Below, piece by piece: positions 8,172-16,133 of a DNA stretch of 64,000 nt. The notes under the pieces are model-generated. The model searched no databases, had not been told where the DNA came from, and worked only from the letters and a program-made list of their open reading frames with translations. Source of the stretch: Pseudomonas sp. Irchel 3E13 (GTDB lineage Bacteria > Pseudomonadota > Gammaproteobacteria > Pseudomonadales > Pseudomonadaceae). The translations under genes and the position numbers were made by a program. The stretch covers positions 62,001-126,000 of the forward strand of contig NZ_FYDX01000008.1 of the NCBI RefSeq assembly GCF_900187455.1, written 5' to 3'. Each line of letters opens with the position of its first letter. Positions within the stretch are counted from its first letter, which is position 1.

Positions 8172-9449
8172 ATGTCCACACCGGCACAAAGCGACCTGAC
8201 CAAGGCATTTTCCGATGTAGCCAGCAATTACCGTGGCACCAATGATATCGACCTGCATGCGACCTACCGCGACATGCGCGCCAATTCCCCAGTACTGCAA
8301 GACAACTTCATGGCGCGCCTCGGGGTGCCATCCATCGCCGGGCTGGACGCCACACGGCCTACCTTCACCTTGTTCAAGTACGACGACGTGATGGCCGTGA
8401 TGCGCGATGCCGGCAACTTCACCAGCGGCTTTATCGCCGAGGGTCTGGGCGCCTTTTTCGATGGCTTGATCCTGACCGCGATGGATGGCGAGGCGCACAA
8501 GAACATCCGCAGCCTGCTGCAACCGGTGTTCATGCCCGATACCGTCAATCGCTGGAAAGAAACCCGGATCGACCGGGTGATTCGCGAGGAGTACCTCAAG
8601 CCCATGGTGCCGGCCAAGTCGGCCGACCTGATGGACTTCGCGCTGTATTTCCCCATCCGTGTGATCTATTCGCTGATCGGTTTCCCGGAAGACCGGCCGG
8701 AGCAGATCGAGCAGTACGCGGCCTGGGCGTTGGCGATCCTGGCGGGTCCTCAGGTTGACCCGGAGAAGGCCGCGGCGGCGCGTGGCGCGGCGATGCACGC
8801 CGCACAGGCGTTGTATGACGTGGTCAAGGACGTAGTAGCCGATCGTCGCGCGCAGGGCGGTACGGGCGACGACCTCATCAGTCGCCTGATCCAGGCCGAG
8901 TACCAGGGCCGATCCCTGGACGATCATGAAATCGCGACCTTCGTGCGTTCGCTGCTGCCGGCGGCCAGTGAAACCACCACCCGTACCTTCGGCACCCTGA
9001 TGTCGCTGCTGCTCCAGCATCCTGAGGTACTGGAACGGGTTCGCAACGACCGCAGCCTGGTGAACAAGGCCATCGATGAAGCCGTACGCTTCGAGCCCGT
9101 AGCCACTTTCAAGGTTCGCCAGGCCGCCCAAGACCTGCAGATCCGCGGTGTATCGATTCCACGAGGGGCGATGGTGCAGTGCATTGTCACCTCCGCCAAC
9201 CGCGACGAAGACGCCTTCGAAAATGCCGACACTTTCGATATCGACCGTAAGCCCAAACCCTCCTTCGGCTTCGGTTTCGGCCCGCACATGTGTATCGGCC
9301 AGTTCGTCGCCAAGACCGAGATCAACTGCGCGCTCAACGCGATTCTCGACCTGATGCCCAACATTCGCCTGGACCCGGACAAACCCGGGCCGGAGATTGT
9401 CGGTGCGCAGCTGCGCGGCCCGCATTATCTGCATGTGCTGTGGGATTGA
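8172..9449 (+). CDS. Cytochrome P450
   Basis: This is a soluble bacterial P450 of about 425 residues, a heme monooxygenase. The I-helix reads LLPAASETTTR, with the acid-Thr pair represented by Glu-Thr. The K-helix ExxR is in AIDEAVRFEP, and the heme loop is FGFGFGPHMCIGQFVA, with the Cys ligand near residue 377. ATG at 8172 is chosen because GGAG lies six bases upstream; ATG at 8148 would add eight residues. Such enzymes need a ferredoxin and its reductase, and neither gene is seen in the window. Sitting among acyl-CoA genes, it probably hydroxylates a terpenoid, alicyclic or side-chain carbon (inference). Confidence 0.93.
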   Translation: MSTPAQSDLTKAFSDVASNYRGTNDIDLHATYRDMRANSPVLQDNFMARLGVPSIAGLDATRPTFTLFKYDDVMAVMRDAGNFTSGFIAEGLGAFFDGLILTAMDGEAHKNIRSLLQPVFMPDTVNRWKETRIDRVIREEYLKPMVPAKSADLMDFALYFPIRVIYSLIGFPEDRPEQIEQYAAWALAILAGPQVDPEKAAAARGAAMHAAQALYDVVKDVVADRRAQGGTGDDLISRLIQAEYQGRSLDDHEIATFVRSLLPAASETTTRTFGTLMSLLLQHPEVLERVRNDRSLVNKAIDEAVRFEPVATFKVRQAAQDLQIRGVSIPRGAMVQCIVTSANRDEDAFENADTFDIDRKPKPSFGFGFGPHMCIGQFVAKTEINCALNAILDLMPNIRLDPDKPGPEIVGAQLRGPHYLHVLWD

Positions 9450-9583
9450 AGCTGCCCCCGAGCGCCGTTGGCGGCTTTGCATGACAACGATAATTGAACA
9501 CAATCAAAAAAAGTGTTTAATTAGTTTTGAATCTGCTCTATGCTTCATTCACAACAACAAGCCCGAATGCGAAGGGGATAGCC
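9450..9583 (+). promoter_or_regulatory. Promoter/operator candidate of the second amidohydrolase
   Basis: It contains a near-perfect inverted repeat AATTGAACAC (9492-9501) / GTGTTTAATT (9513-9522) with an 11-base spacer, nine of ten arm positions matching. The arm shares the GTGTTCAA core with the region upstream of the P450 gene. AAGGGGA at 9572-9578 is the ribosome site for ATG 9584. Confidence 0.5.
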
Positions 9584-10891
9584 ATGAAAGTTGAAGATCT
9601 GATTCTCGTCAGCGTCGATGACCACGCGATCGAGCCGCCCAATGCCTTTGCCCGCCACATGCCGGCCCGCTTCAAGGGGCGTGAGCCGCATGTGGTCAAG
9701 AAAGGCGAGCGTGACGTCTGGGTGTTCGAAGAGCAGGCCACCGGTTACATGGGCCTGAACTCCGTGGTCGGCCGGCCGAAAGAGGAATACGGCATGGAGC
9801 CGCTGGGCTACGACCAGATGCGTCGTGGTACCTGGAGCATCAAGGACCGCGTCGACGACATGAACGCCAACGGCGTGCTCGGCTCCTTGTGCTTCCCGAC
9901 GTTCCCAGGCTTTGCCGGACAGCGCTTCCAGGTGCACGGCGACCGCGATGTGTCACTGGCCGCGATCCAGGCTTACAACGACTGGCACCTGCACGACTGG
10001 TGCAACGCCGCGCCAGGTCGTTTTATCCCGCTGATGATCGTGCCGTGGTGGGACATGCAAGCGGCGGTCGCCGAGGTCGTGCGCCTCGCCCGGCAAGGCG
10101 TGCATGCCGTCTCGCTGTCGGACAACCCGGCCATCCACGGCTACCCGTCGATTCACAGTGACTACTGGGACCCACTGTGGAAGGCGTGCAGCGACAACAA
10201 GGTGGTCATCTGCTGCCACATCGGCACCGGCGTGAAAGCGGACCACGCGTCTGACCTGTCGCCTATCGATGCGTGGATCACGTCCATGCCAATCTCCATC
10301 GCCAACTCGGCGGCTGACTGGATCTGGGCGCCGATGTGGAAAAAGTTTCCCGACCTGCGCATGGCTCTGTCCGAAGGTGGCATTGGCTGGGTGCCTTATC
10401 TGCTGGAGCGTGCCGACTTCACCCACCGCCATCACAACGCGTGGACCAATTCCAACTTCGGCGGGAAGATGCCCAGCGACATCTTCAACAAGCACTTCAT
10501 CACCTGCTTCATCGAAGACAAATTCGGCCTCAAGAACCTGGATTTCCTCAACGCCGACATGGTCACCTGGGAGAGCGACTACCCGCACTCCGACTGCACC
10601 TGGCCCAACTCGCCGGAAACCGCGTGGGAGGGTCTGCAGCACCTGTCCAAGGACGTCATCGACAAGGTCACCCACCTGAATGCGATGCGCGAGTTTTCCT
10701 TCGACCCGTTCTCCATTCACGGTCGCGAAAACTGCACGGTCGGCGCGCTGCGGGCCCAGGCTACGCATGTCAGCATCGAGCCTGCCCTGGGCCTGGGCGG
10801 CGCCGACCACGGTCGCCATGACAACAAGCCGGTGACCTCTGGAGACATCAACGCGATGTTTGCCCAGGCTGACGCGCAAACCGCGTTGTAA
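9584..10891 (+). CDS. Amidohydrolase-2 family protein
   Basis: This second amidohydrolase_2 enzyme has 435 residues and is distinctly longer than the one at 3523. The first metal site is degenerate in form (SVDDHAIEPP, a DxH pattern common in this subgroup). Later signals are ICCHIGTG and ALSEGGIGWVPY, and WESDYPHSDC near residue 330 gives the C-terminal Asp. Relatives occur beside P450, acyl-CoA and CoA-ligase genes in degradation clusters of cyclic compounds. The start is fixed by AAGGGGA. It stands alone after the P450, with its own promoter-like region, and precedes the acyl-CoA dehydrogenase pair. The reaction is not known; metal-dependent C-C or C-N hydrolysis is expected. Confidence 0.85.
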   Translation: MKVEDLILVSVDDHAIEPPNAFARHMPARFKGREPHVVKKGERDVWVFEEQATGYMGLNSVVGRPKEEYGMEPLGYDQMRRGTWSIKDRVDDMNANGVLGSLCFPTFPGFAGQRFQVHGDRDVSLAAIQAYNDWHLHDWCNAAPGRFIPLMIVPWWDMQAAVAEVVRLARQGVHAVSLSDNPAIHGYPSIHSDYWDPLWKACSDNKVVICCHIGTGVKADHASDLSPIDAWITSMPISIANSAADWIWAPMWKKFPDLRMALSEGGIGWVPYLLERADFTHRHHNAWTNSNFGGKMPSDIFNKHFITCFIEDKFGLKNLDFLNADMVTWESDYPHSDCTWPNSPETAWEGLQHLSKDVIDKVTHLNAMREFSFDPFSIHGRENCTVGALRAQATHVSIEPALGLGGADHGRHDNKPVTSGDINAMFAQADAQTAL

Positions 10892-10895
10892 GTCG

Positions 10896-10969
10896 CCGCC
10901 CTTGCTTCAGGCGTCGCGCATCGGCGGCAGGAGCAAGGGGCGGTTCTGTGGTCGCCCCACGCGGGGCGA
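10896..10969 (+). other. Intergenic stem-loops between amidohydrolase and dehydrogenase genes
   Basis: An outer stem pairs CCGCCCTTGCT (10896-10906) with AGCAAGGGGCGG (10932-10943) with one bulged G. A second perfect stem, TCGCCCC / GGGGCGA with a four-base loop, is at 10952-10969. No T tract follows either, so these look like processing, attenuation or stability elements rather than a standard terminator. Confidence 0.5.
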
Positions 10970-11000
10970 TTGCGCCTGTGTTCAGCGTTAGAGAGCGCAT

Positions 11001-12149
11001 ATGGCCATCAGTCAATTCAGCTACAGCTCCATTCCTCCCGAGGCCGAGGCACTTCGCGCGGACGTCCGGGAATTTATCAAGACTCATCTGGCCAATTACC
11101 CGCCGACCTTGCGTGCCCATTCCTGGATGGGTTTCGACGCCGGGTTCAGCAAGCAACTGGGCGCCCGCGGCTGGGTCGGCATGGCGCTGCCCAAAGCCTA
11201 CGGCGGCGCCGCGGCCGGGCCGTTTGCCCGCTATGTGATCATCGAGGAACTGCTGGCGGCCGGTGCCCCCGTGTCGGCTCACTGGATTGCCGACCGGCAA
11301 AGCGGGCCGTTGATCAACCGCTTTGGCACGGAGGAGCAGAAGCAGCGCTACCTGCCTGCCATCTGCCGCGGTGAAAGCTACTTTTGCATCGGGATGAGCG
11401 AGCCCAATTCCGGTTCCGACCTGGCGTCGATCAAGAGCAACGCAGTGCGCGACGGGGACAGTTGGCTACTCAACGGGCAGAAGGTCTGGACCACCAACGC
11501 GCACCACTCGCAGTACATGATTGCCCTGGTGCGCACGGGTGAAAAACAGGCCGCGCGTCACGAGGGCATGTCGCAATTCATCGTAGACCTGAGCCTGCCC
11601 GGTATCACCATCCGGCCAATCCGCGACCTTGCCGGTGGAGAGCATTTCAACGAAGTGTTTTTTGACAACGTGCGCCTGCCGGGCGACGCGCTGATTGGCA
11701 GTGAAGGCAAGGGCTGGGAGCAGGTGACCGCGGAGCTTGCGTTCGAGCGCAGCGGTCCTGAGCGCTTTCTCAGTTGCATGGCGCTGCTCACCACCCTGAT
11801 CGATGCATTGGGCAAGACACCTGATGCCTTGCAGGCACGGGAGGTCGGGCGTCTGACGGCCAGGCTGCTCACGCTGCGCAACATGTCCTTGTCCGTCACC
11901 GCGCAGTTGGCCGCGGGTGAGCATCCAGCCTGGGCTGCCTCTTGCGTGAAGGATCTGGGCAATGTGTTTGAACAGGAACTGCCGGAAGTCGCGCAGTTGC
12001 TGCTGGACGCCGAGCCGCGCCAGTCGGGTGGCAGCGAATACGCCCGGGTGCTGGCCTACCTGACACAGATGGCGCCGTCCTTTTCACTGCGTGGCGGCAC
12101 GCGCGAGATTCTGCGCGGCATCATTGCCCGCGGGCTGGAGTTGCGATAA
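11001..12149 (+). CDS. Acyl-CoA dehydrogenase, larger subunit of an adjacent pair
   Basis: This is a FAD-dependent acyl-CoA dehydrogenase-fold protein of 382 residues. It has the middle-domain motif CIGMSEPNSGSDLASIK, WLLNGQKVWTTNAH for flavin and substrate binding, and a C-terminal RGGTREILRGIIARG. It would introduce a 2,3-double bond into an acyl-CoA. The stop overlaps the start of a second, shorter dehydrogenase gene by one base (TAATG). Such side-by-side, unequal acyl-CoA dehydrogenases are known to form alpha2-beta2 heterotetramers in steroid side-chain oxidation (the ChsE1-ChsE2 type), and this pair has that layout. The steroid substrate itself is not implied. Confidence 0.9.
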   Translation: MAISQFSYSSIPPEAEALRADVREFIKTHLANYPPTLRAHSWMGFDAGFSKQLGARGWVGMALPKAYGGAAAGPFARYVIIEELLAAGAPVSAHWIADRQSGPLINRFGTEEQKQRYLPAICRGESYFCIGMSEPNSGSDLASIKSNAVRDGDSWLLNGQKVWTTNAHHSQYMIALVRTGEKQAARHEGMSQFIVDLSLPGITIRPIRDLAGGEHFNEVFFDNVRLPGDALIGSEGKGWEQVTAELAFERSGPERFLSCMALLTTLIDALGKTPDALQAREVGRLTARLLTLRNMSLSVTAQLAAGEHPAWAASCVKDLGNVFEQELPEVAQLLLDAEPRQSGGSEYARVLAYLTQMAPSFSLRGGTREILRGIIARGLELR

Positions 12150-13222
12150 TGCGCGAACTATTCGAAACGATGATCGAACGCCTGTTCGCCGACCTGGCAA
12201 CGCCGGCCTACGTGCTCGGCTGCGAGGGCGGCGGGTGGCCGGCCCAATTGTGGTCTGCGCTGGACGATTCAGGCTTTACCCTGGCCGGCGCCCCCGAAGT
12301 ACTGGGCGGCGCGGGGGCCACTTGGGCGGATATGTATGTAATGGTCCGTGCCGCCGGGCGGCATGCCGTGCCGGCCCCGCTGGGCGAGGCGTTGTTGGCC
12401 AACTGGCTGCTGGGCAAGGCCGGCCTCGAAGGGCGCGAGGGTGCCTTGAGCATCGCCGCTCGTGCCGAATTGAGCCTGGCCGATGGCTGCGTCAGCGGTA
12501 TCGCTCGCGCCGTACCCTGGGGGCGCAACGTGGAGGCGCTGGTCGCCATCGCTACGACTGATACTGGCACTCCACAGGTGGTGCTGCTGCAGCGCAGTAC
12601 GGCCAGCGAACTCACCCTCAGCCTCAACGTGGCCGGGGAGCCGCGTGACGACCTGGTCTTCCGTGGTGCGCGAGTGCTTGCCCACGCACAGCTTCCGGAC
12701 CGACTCGGCGCCGATGTGCTGGAACTTGGGGGCGCCATGTTGCGCTCGGCGCAGACCGCCGGCGCTCTGCATGCGTTGCTGGAGATGACCGCCAGCTACG
12801 CGCGGGAGCGCAAGCAGTTCGGCAAGGCCATCGGCTCCTTCCAGGCCATTCAGCAACAGTTGGCGGTAATGGCCGAGCAGACGGCCGCTGCGGGCATTGC
12901 CGCTGAAGCGGCCTTTTGTGAGTCCGACGACGGGCTCGCGGCATTGACCATCGCCGTTGCGAAAATCAGCACTGCCGACGCCGCGAGCGTTGGTGCCGGT
13001 ATCGGCCATTCGGTACATGGCGCCATCGGCTTTACCGAGGAGTATCCCCTTCACCTGCTCAGCCGACGGCTGTGGGCATGGCGCAGCGAGTTCGGCTCGG
13101 CCAGCCTCTGGAGCCAGCGCCTGGGCGCGCAGATTTGCCAGTGCGGCAGCGACGGCTACTGGCCGTTGTTGACCTGTCACGGTAAGCAACCTTTGACTGG
13201 CCTTGCGAGCAATCGGCTATGA
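12149..13222 (+). CDS. Acyl-CoA dehydrogenase, shorter partner subunit
   Basis: This 357-residue acyl-CoA dehydrogenase-like protein is divergent in its N-terminal half. The clearest part is the C-terminal domain with YARERKQFGKAIGSFQAIQQ around residues 215-235. The usual middle-domain GSD motif for FAD/substrate contact is not recognisable, which fits a structural or half-active partner. It starts one base inside the stop of the preceding dehydrogenase and overlaps the following crotonase-fold gene by four bases, so all three are coupled. The tail after residue 330 is unlike the family and may be a drifted end. Likely role: beta subunit with the 11001 protein (inference). Confidence 0.83.
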   Translation: MRELFETMIERLFADLATPAYVLGCEGGGWPAQLWSALDDSGFTLAGAPEVLGGAGATWADMYVMVRAAGRHAVPAPLGEALLANWLLGKAGLEGREGALSIAARAELSLADGCVSGIARAVPWGRNVEALVAIATTDTGTPQVVLLQRSTASELTLSLNVAGEPRDDLVFRGARVLAHAQLPDRLGADVLELGGAMLRSAQTAGALHALLEMTASYARERKQFGKAIGSFQAIQQQLAVMAEQTAAAGIAAEAAFCESDDGLAALTIAVAKISTADAASVGAGIGHSVHGAIGFTEEYPLHLLSRRLWAWRSEFGSASLWSQRLGAQICQCGSDGYWPLLTCHGKQPLTGLASNRL

Positions 13223-14019
13223 ACCCGTTTCTTCAGATCGAGCGCGAGGGCGGTATCGTCACCGTGCGCATGAATCACCCTGACACCCGCAACGCCCTGA
13301 CCACGCCGGAGCAGATCCAGGAATTCGTTGACTTGTGCGCCGCGTTGCGTCGCGACACGTCCGCTCGAGTCATGGTGCTGACCGGTAATGGCAGCGCTTT
13401 CTGTGCCGGCGGCAACGTCAAGGACATGCACGAGCGTGGCGGCATCTTCGCGGGCTCGCCATATGAACTGCGCAACACCTACCGCGACGGCATCCAGCGC
13501 ATCCCCCTGGCGCTGTACGAACTGGATATCCCGGTGATCGCCGCCGTCAACGGCCCTGCAATCGGTGCCGGCCTTGACCTGGCCTGCATGTGCGACATCC
13601 GCCTGGCGTCGACCTCGGCGGTGTTCGCCGAGAGTTTCGTGCGCCTTGGCATCGTGCCGGGCGATGGCGGCGCCTGGTTGCTGCCGCGGATTATCGGCGT
13701 GCCCAAGGCCAGCCTGATGTCCTTTACCGGCGATACGATCAATGCGGTCAAGGCGCTGGAGTGGGGGCTGGTCGAGCAGGTGTGCACGCACCAGACACTG
13801 ATGGCCGAGGCGCGCTCGCTGGCCGAGCGTATCGCCAGCAACCCGGGTCACGCACTGCGTCTGTGCAAGCGCCTGCTGCGCGAAGGGCAGCATATGCGCC
13901 TGGATTCGCTGCTGGAGCTGTCGGCAGCCTATCAGTCGCTGGCCCACCATACCGAAGACCATCAGGAAGCCGTTTCGGCCTTTGTCGAAAAGCGAACCCC
14001 TGACTACCTCGATCGTTGA
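13219..14019 (+). CDS. Enoyl-CoA hydratase/isomerase (crotonase) family protein
   Basis: This crotonase-fold enzyme has 266 residues. The oxyanion-hole segments are FCAGGNVKDM and NGPAIGAGLDLACMCDIR, and the later active-site strand reads FAESFVRLGIVPGDGG. In classical hydratases two Glu residues (rat 144 and 164) do the chemistry. Here the first position is Asp (GLDLA) and the second appears to be Phe (AESFVRLG), so a plain hydratase is doubtful. Isomerase, hydrolase or decarboxylase activity on an acyl-CoA is possible. The start overlaps the previous gene by four bases. It sits between acyl-CoA dehydrogenase genes. Confidence 0.88.
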   Translation: MNPFLQIEREGGIVTVRMNHPDTRNALTTPEQIQEFVDLCAALRRDTSARVMVLTGNGSAFCAGGNVKDMHERGGIFAGSPYELRNTYRDGIQRIPLALYELDIPVIAAVNGPAIGAGLDLACMCDIRLASTSAVFAESFVRLGIVPGDGGAWLLPRIIGVPKASLMSFTGDTINAVKALEWGLVEQVCTHQTLMAEARSLAERIASNPGHALRLCKRLLREGQHMRLDSLLELSAAYQSLAHHTEDHQEAVSAFVEKRTPDYLDR

Positions 14020-14060
14020 CCGCATAAAGGCACAACCGACGGACTTTTGGAGTATTGAAG

Positions 14061-15185
14061 ATGCGCGGCGTTTTCCGTGAAGACCACAACATGTTCCGCG
14101 AGCAGGCACGCCGGTTCGTCGATCGCGAGATCGTGCCCTACCTGCATGAGTGGGAAAAGAACGGCATCGTGCCCAAGGAAGTCTGGCTCAAGGCGGGGGA
14201 GACCGGCTTGCTGTGCTCCACCGTGCCTGAGGAATACGGCGGCCCGGGTGGAGATTTCGGCCACTCGGCCGTGATGATCGAGGAACTGGCGCGGGCCAAT
14301 GCCACGGCGGTGGGGTTTACCACCCACTCTGAGATCGTCGCCCCTTACATCGTCGCCTATGGCAGCGAAGAGCAGAAACAGCGCTGGTTGCCGCGCATGG
14401 TCAGTGGCGAACTGATTGGTGTGATTGCCATGAGCGAGCCGGGCATCGGCAGCGACCTGCGCTCGATGCGCACCTTGGCGCGCCGGGAGGACGATGGCTA
14501 CATCGTTTCCGGACAGAAGACCTTCATCACCAACGGCGGCAACGCTGGCCTGATGGTCACCGCCACCAAGCTCGATCTGAGCGCCAGGGAGCTCACGCTG
14601 ATTTGCGTCGAAGAAGAGCGCGATGGTTTCTCCAAGGGCCGCTTGCTGGAAAAGATCGGCCTGAAAGGCCAGGACACCGCCGAATTGTTTTTCGATGATG
14701 TGCGGGTGCCTGTCGCCAACCGGCTGGGCGAAGAAGGCCAGGGCTTCAAGTACCTGACCCATCAGTTGGCGTGGGAGCGCCTGATTATCGCGATCCGCGC
14801 CGCCCAATCGATCGAGACGCTGCTGCAAGAGACCATCGACTACACCCGCGAACGAAAAGTGTTCGGCAAGCCGGTGCTGGACTTCCAGAACACCCGTTTC
14901 AAACTTGCCGAAGCCAAGGCGCAGTTCACCATGCTCAGGGTGTTTGTGGATGATTGCCTGGCCAAGGTCATGCGTGGCGAACTGCCTGCGGACGTGGCCG
15001 CCATGGCCAAGCTGCTGGGCTCGGAAATGCAGGGCAAGCTGCTTGACGAGTTCCTGCAGTTGCATGGCGGCTACGGGTTCATGAGCGAGTACAAGATCAG
15101 CCGGGCCTGGGTCGATGCGCGTGTTGCGAGGATTTATGGCGGTACCTCGGAAATCATGAAAGAGATCATTGGCCGCACGCTCTAG
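14061..15185 (+). CDS. Acyl-CoA dehydrogenase
   Basis: This is a complete FAD-dependent acyl-CoA dehydrogenase of 374 residues. The flavin/substrate segment is IAMSEPGIGSDLRSMRT, followed by YIVSGQKTFITNGG; the C-terminal domain has YTRERKVFGKPVLDFQNT and RIYGGTSEIMKEIIGRTL. The TTTTGGAG ribosome site eight bases upstream selects ATG 14061; a TTG at 14055 is in frame. Family members hand electrons to ETF. It follows the crotonase gene by 41 bases and is the last clear gene of the beta-oxidation-like block. This motif style is common in long-chain or branched-chain enzymes. Confidence 0.93.
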   Translation: MRGVFREDHNMFREQARRFVDREIVPYLHEWEKNGIVPKEVWLKAGETGLLCSTVPEEYGGPGGDFGHSAVMIEELARANATAVGFTTHSEIVAPYIVAYGSEEQKQRWLPRMVSGELIGVIAMSEPGIGSDLRSMRTLARREDDGYIVSGQKTFITNGGNAGLMVTATKLDLSARELTLICVEEERDGFSKGRLLEKIGLKGQDTAELFFDDVRVPVANRLGEEGQGFKYLTHQLAWERLIIAIRAAQSIETLLQETIDYTRERKVFGKPVLDFQNTRFKLAEAKAQFTMLRVFVDDCLAKVMRGELPADVAAMAKLLGSEMQGKLLDEFLQLHGGYGFMSEYKISRAWVDARVARIYGGTSEIMKEIIGRTL

Positions 15186-15242
15186 AGGCTGGCGGGCAGG
15201 GCGAGGCGATGACACCGAACGCTCACCAGAGGAATAGCAACA

Positions 15243-16100
15243 ATGAGCATCTATCGTGCTTTTGCAGTTTTTTGCCTATGCCTTGCCTCCGTGCTTGCGA
15301 TGGCCCAGCCGCCGTCGACCGATGCCTACGACGCTGAAAGCCAGCGTGCCCAGGCATTGCTGGCCAAGGCTGTCGCCCGCTACCAGGCCAGGGGCGACAG
15401 TGCCTTGGCTGAATTCAGTCGCCAGGGCGACTTCGTCGATGGCGAGCTGTACATCTACGTGGTTGATACCTCGGGCGTTATGTTGGCCAGCGGCGGCTCA
15501 TCGGTGGCTCTGGTCGGCAAATCCGTGGTGAGTGTGCTGGACGACGATCTCAAGGTCGCGTTCCGGCAGGCCATCGAGGAACCTGACGATGGGACTGTCC
15601 GCAGCGCTGAATACCGTTGGTGGAATTGGCAGCACGCCAAGGTGGAGCGCAAGCGCGTGTTCTATCGGCGGCTGGGGGATCGGGTAATCTCCGTGGGCTA
15701 CTACATGCCGCGCTCCAGCCCTGAACAGGCCCGCGCGCTGATGCAGCGGGTCGCCGACCTGGTGCGCAAAGACCCGAATGCAACCTTCGCGCTCATCAAT
15801 CAGCACGACAAACAGCTCACCCAGGATGACCTCTATGCCTTCGTGGTTGACCTCAAGACCCAGCGCTTCATCGCCCATGGGTTCTTGCCGCGCCTGATCG
15901 GTATTGACTTCAAGTCCCTGCGCTCCACCGACGGCAAACCGATCGGCCAAGAGATACTACGGCAGATGGAAAATCATCAAACCGGAGAGCTCGGCTACCT
16001 GTGGCGCAACCCCATGACCGGGCAAAACGAGTTCAAGAAAACCTTTTTGCAACGGGTGAACGGCTATGTGGTCGCGGTGGGTTGCTACAGCGGACAGTAG
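15243..16100 (+). CDS. Secreted Cache-domain protein
   Basis: This 285-residue protein has a Sec signal peptide (hydrophobic AVFCLCLASVLAMAQ, probable cut after AMA). Two similar sensor-like halves follow: one with GELYIYVVDTSGVMLASGG (residues 65-83) and one with LYAFVVDLKTQRFIAHG near residue 200. This is the Cache_2 style seen in extracytoplasmic ligand-binding parts of chemoreceptors and in free periplasmic proteins. There is no membrane anchor after the signal peptide and no output domain, so it is likely a periplasmic small-molecule binder. It might present a ligand to a receptor such as the chemoreceptor at 23604, but that is speculation. Confidence 0.8.
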   Translation: MSIYRAFAVFCLCLASVLAMAQPPSTDAYDAESQRAQALLAKAVARYQARGDSALAEFSRQGDFVDGELYIYVVDTSGVMLASGGSSVALVGKSVVSVLDDDLKVAFRQAIEEPDDGTVRSAEYRWWNWQHAKVERKRVFYRRLGDRVISVGYYMPRSSPEQARALMQRVADLVRKDPNATFALINQHDKQLTQDDLYAFVVDLKTQRFIAHGFLPRLIGIDFKSLRSTDGKPIGQEILRQMENHQTGELGYLWRNPMTGQNEFKKTFLQRVNGYVVAVGCYSGQ

Positions 16101-16133
16101 GCCGGTGCAGGGTTGGCGGGGGCGATGTAATCA

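Noticed and set aside
8139..9503. Minus-strand open frame of about 450 codons opposite the P450 gene
   Set aside because: The plus strand has all P450 motifs. The opposite frame has none and has shadow-type composition.
10952..10969. Standard rho-independent terminator after the second amidohydrolase
   Set aside because: The stem is good but only two T bases follow, so it was listed as a stem-loop of unknown role.
8172..15185. Calling the island a steroid degradation cluster because of the P450, the dehydrogenase pair and the DUF1302/1329/RND genes
   Set aside because: No ketosteroid dehydrogenase, 9-alpha-hydroxylase or HsaC/D-type set was seen; the shared families also serve terpenoids and aromatics.
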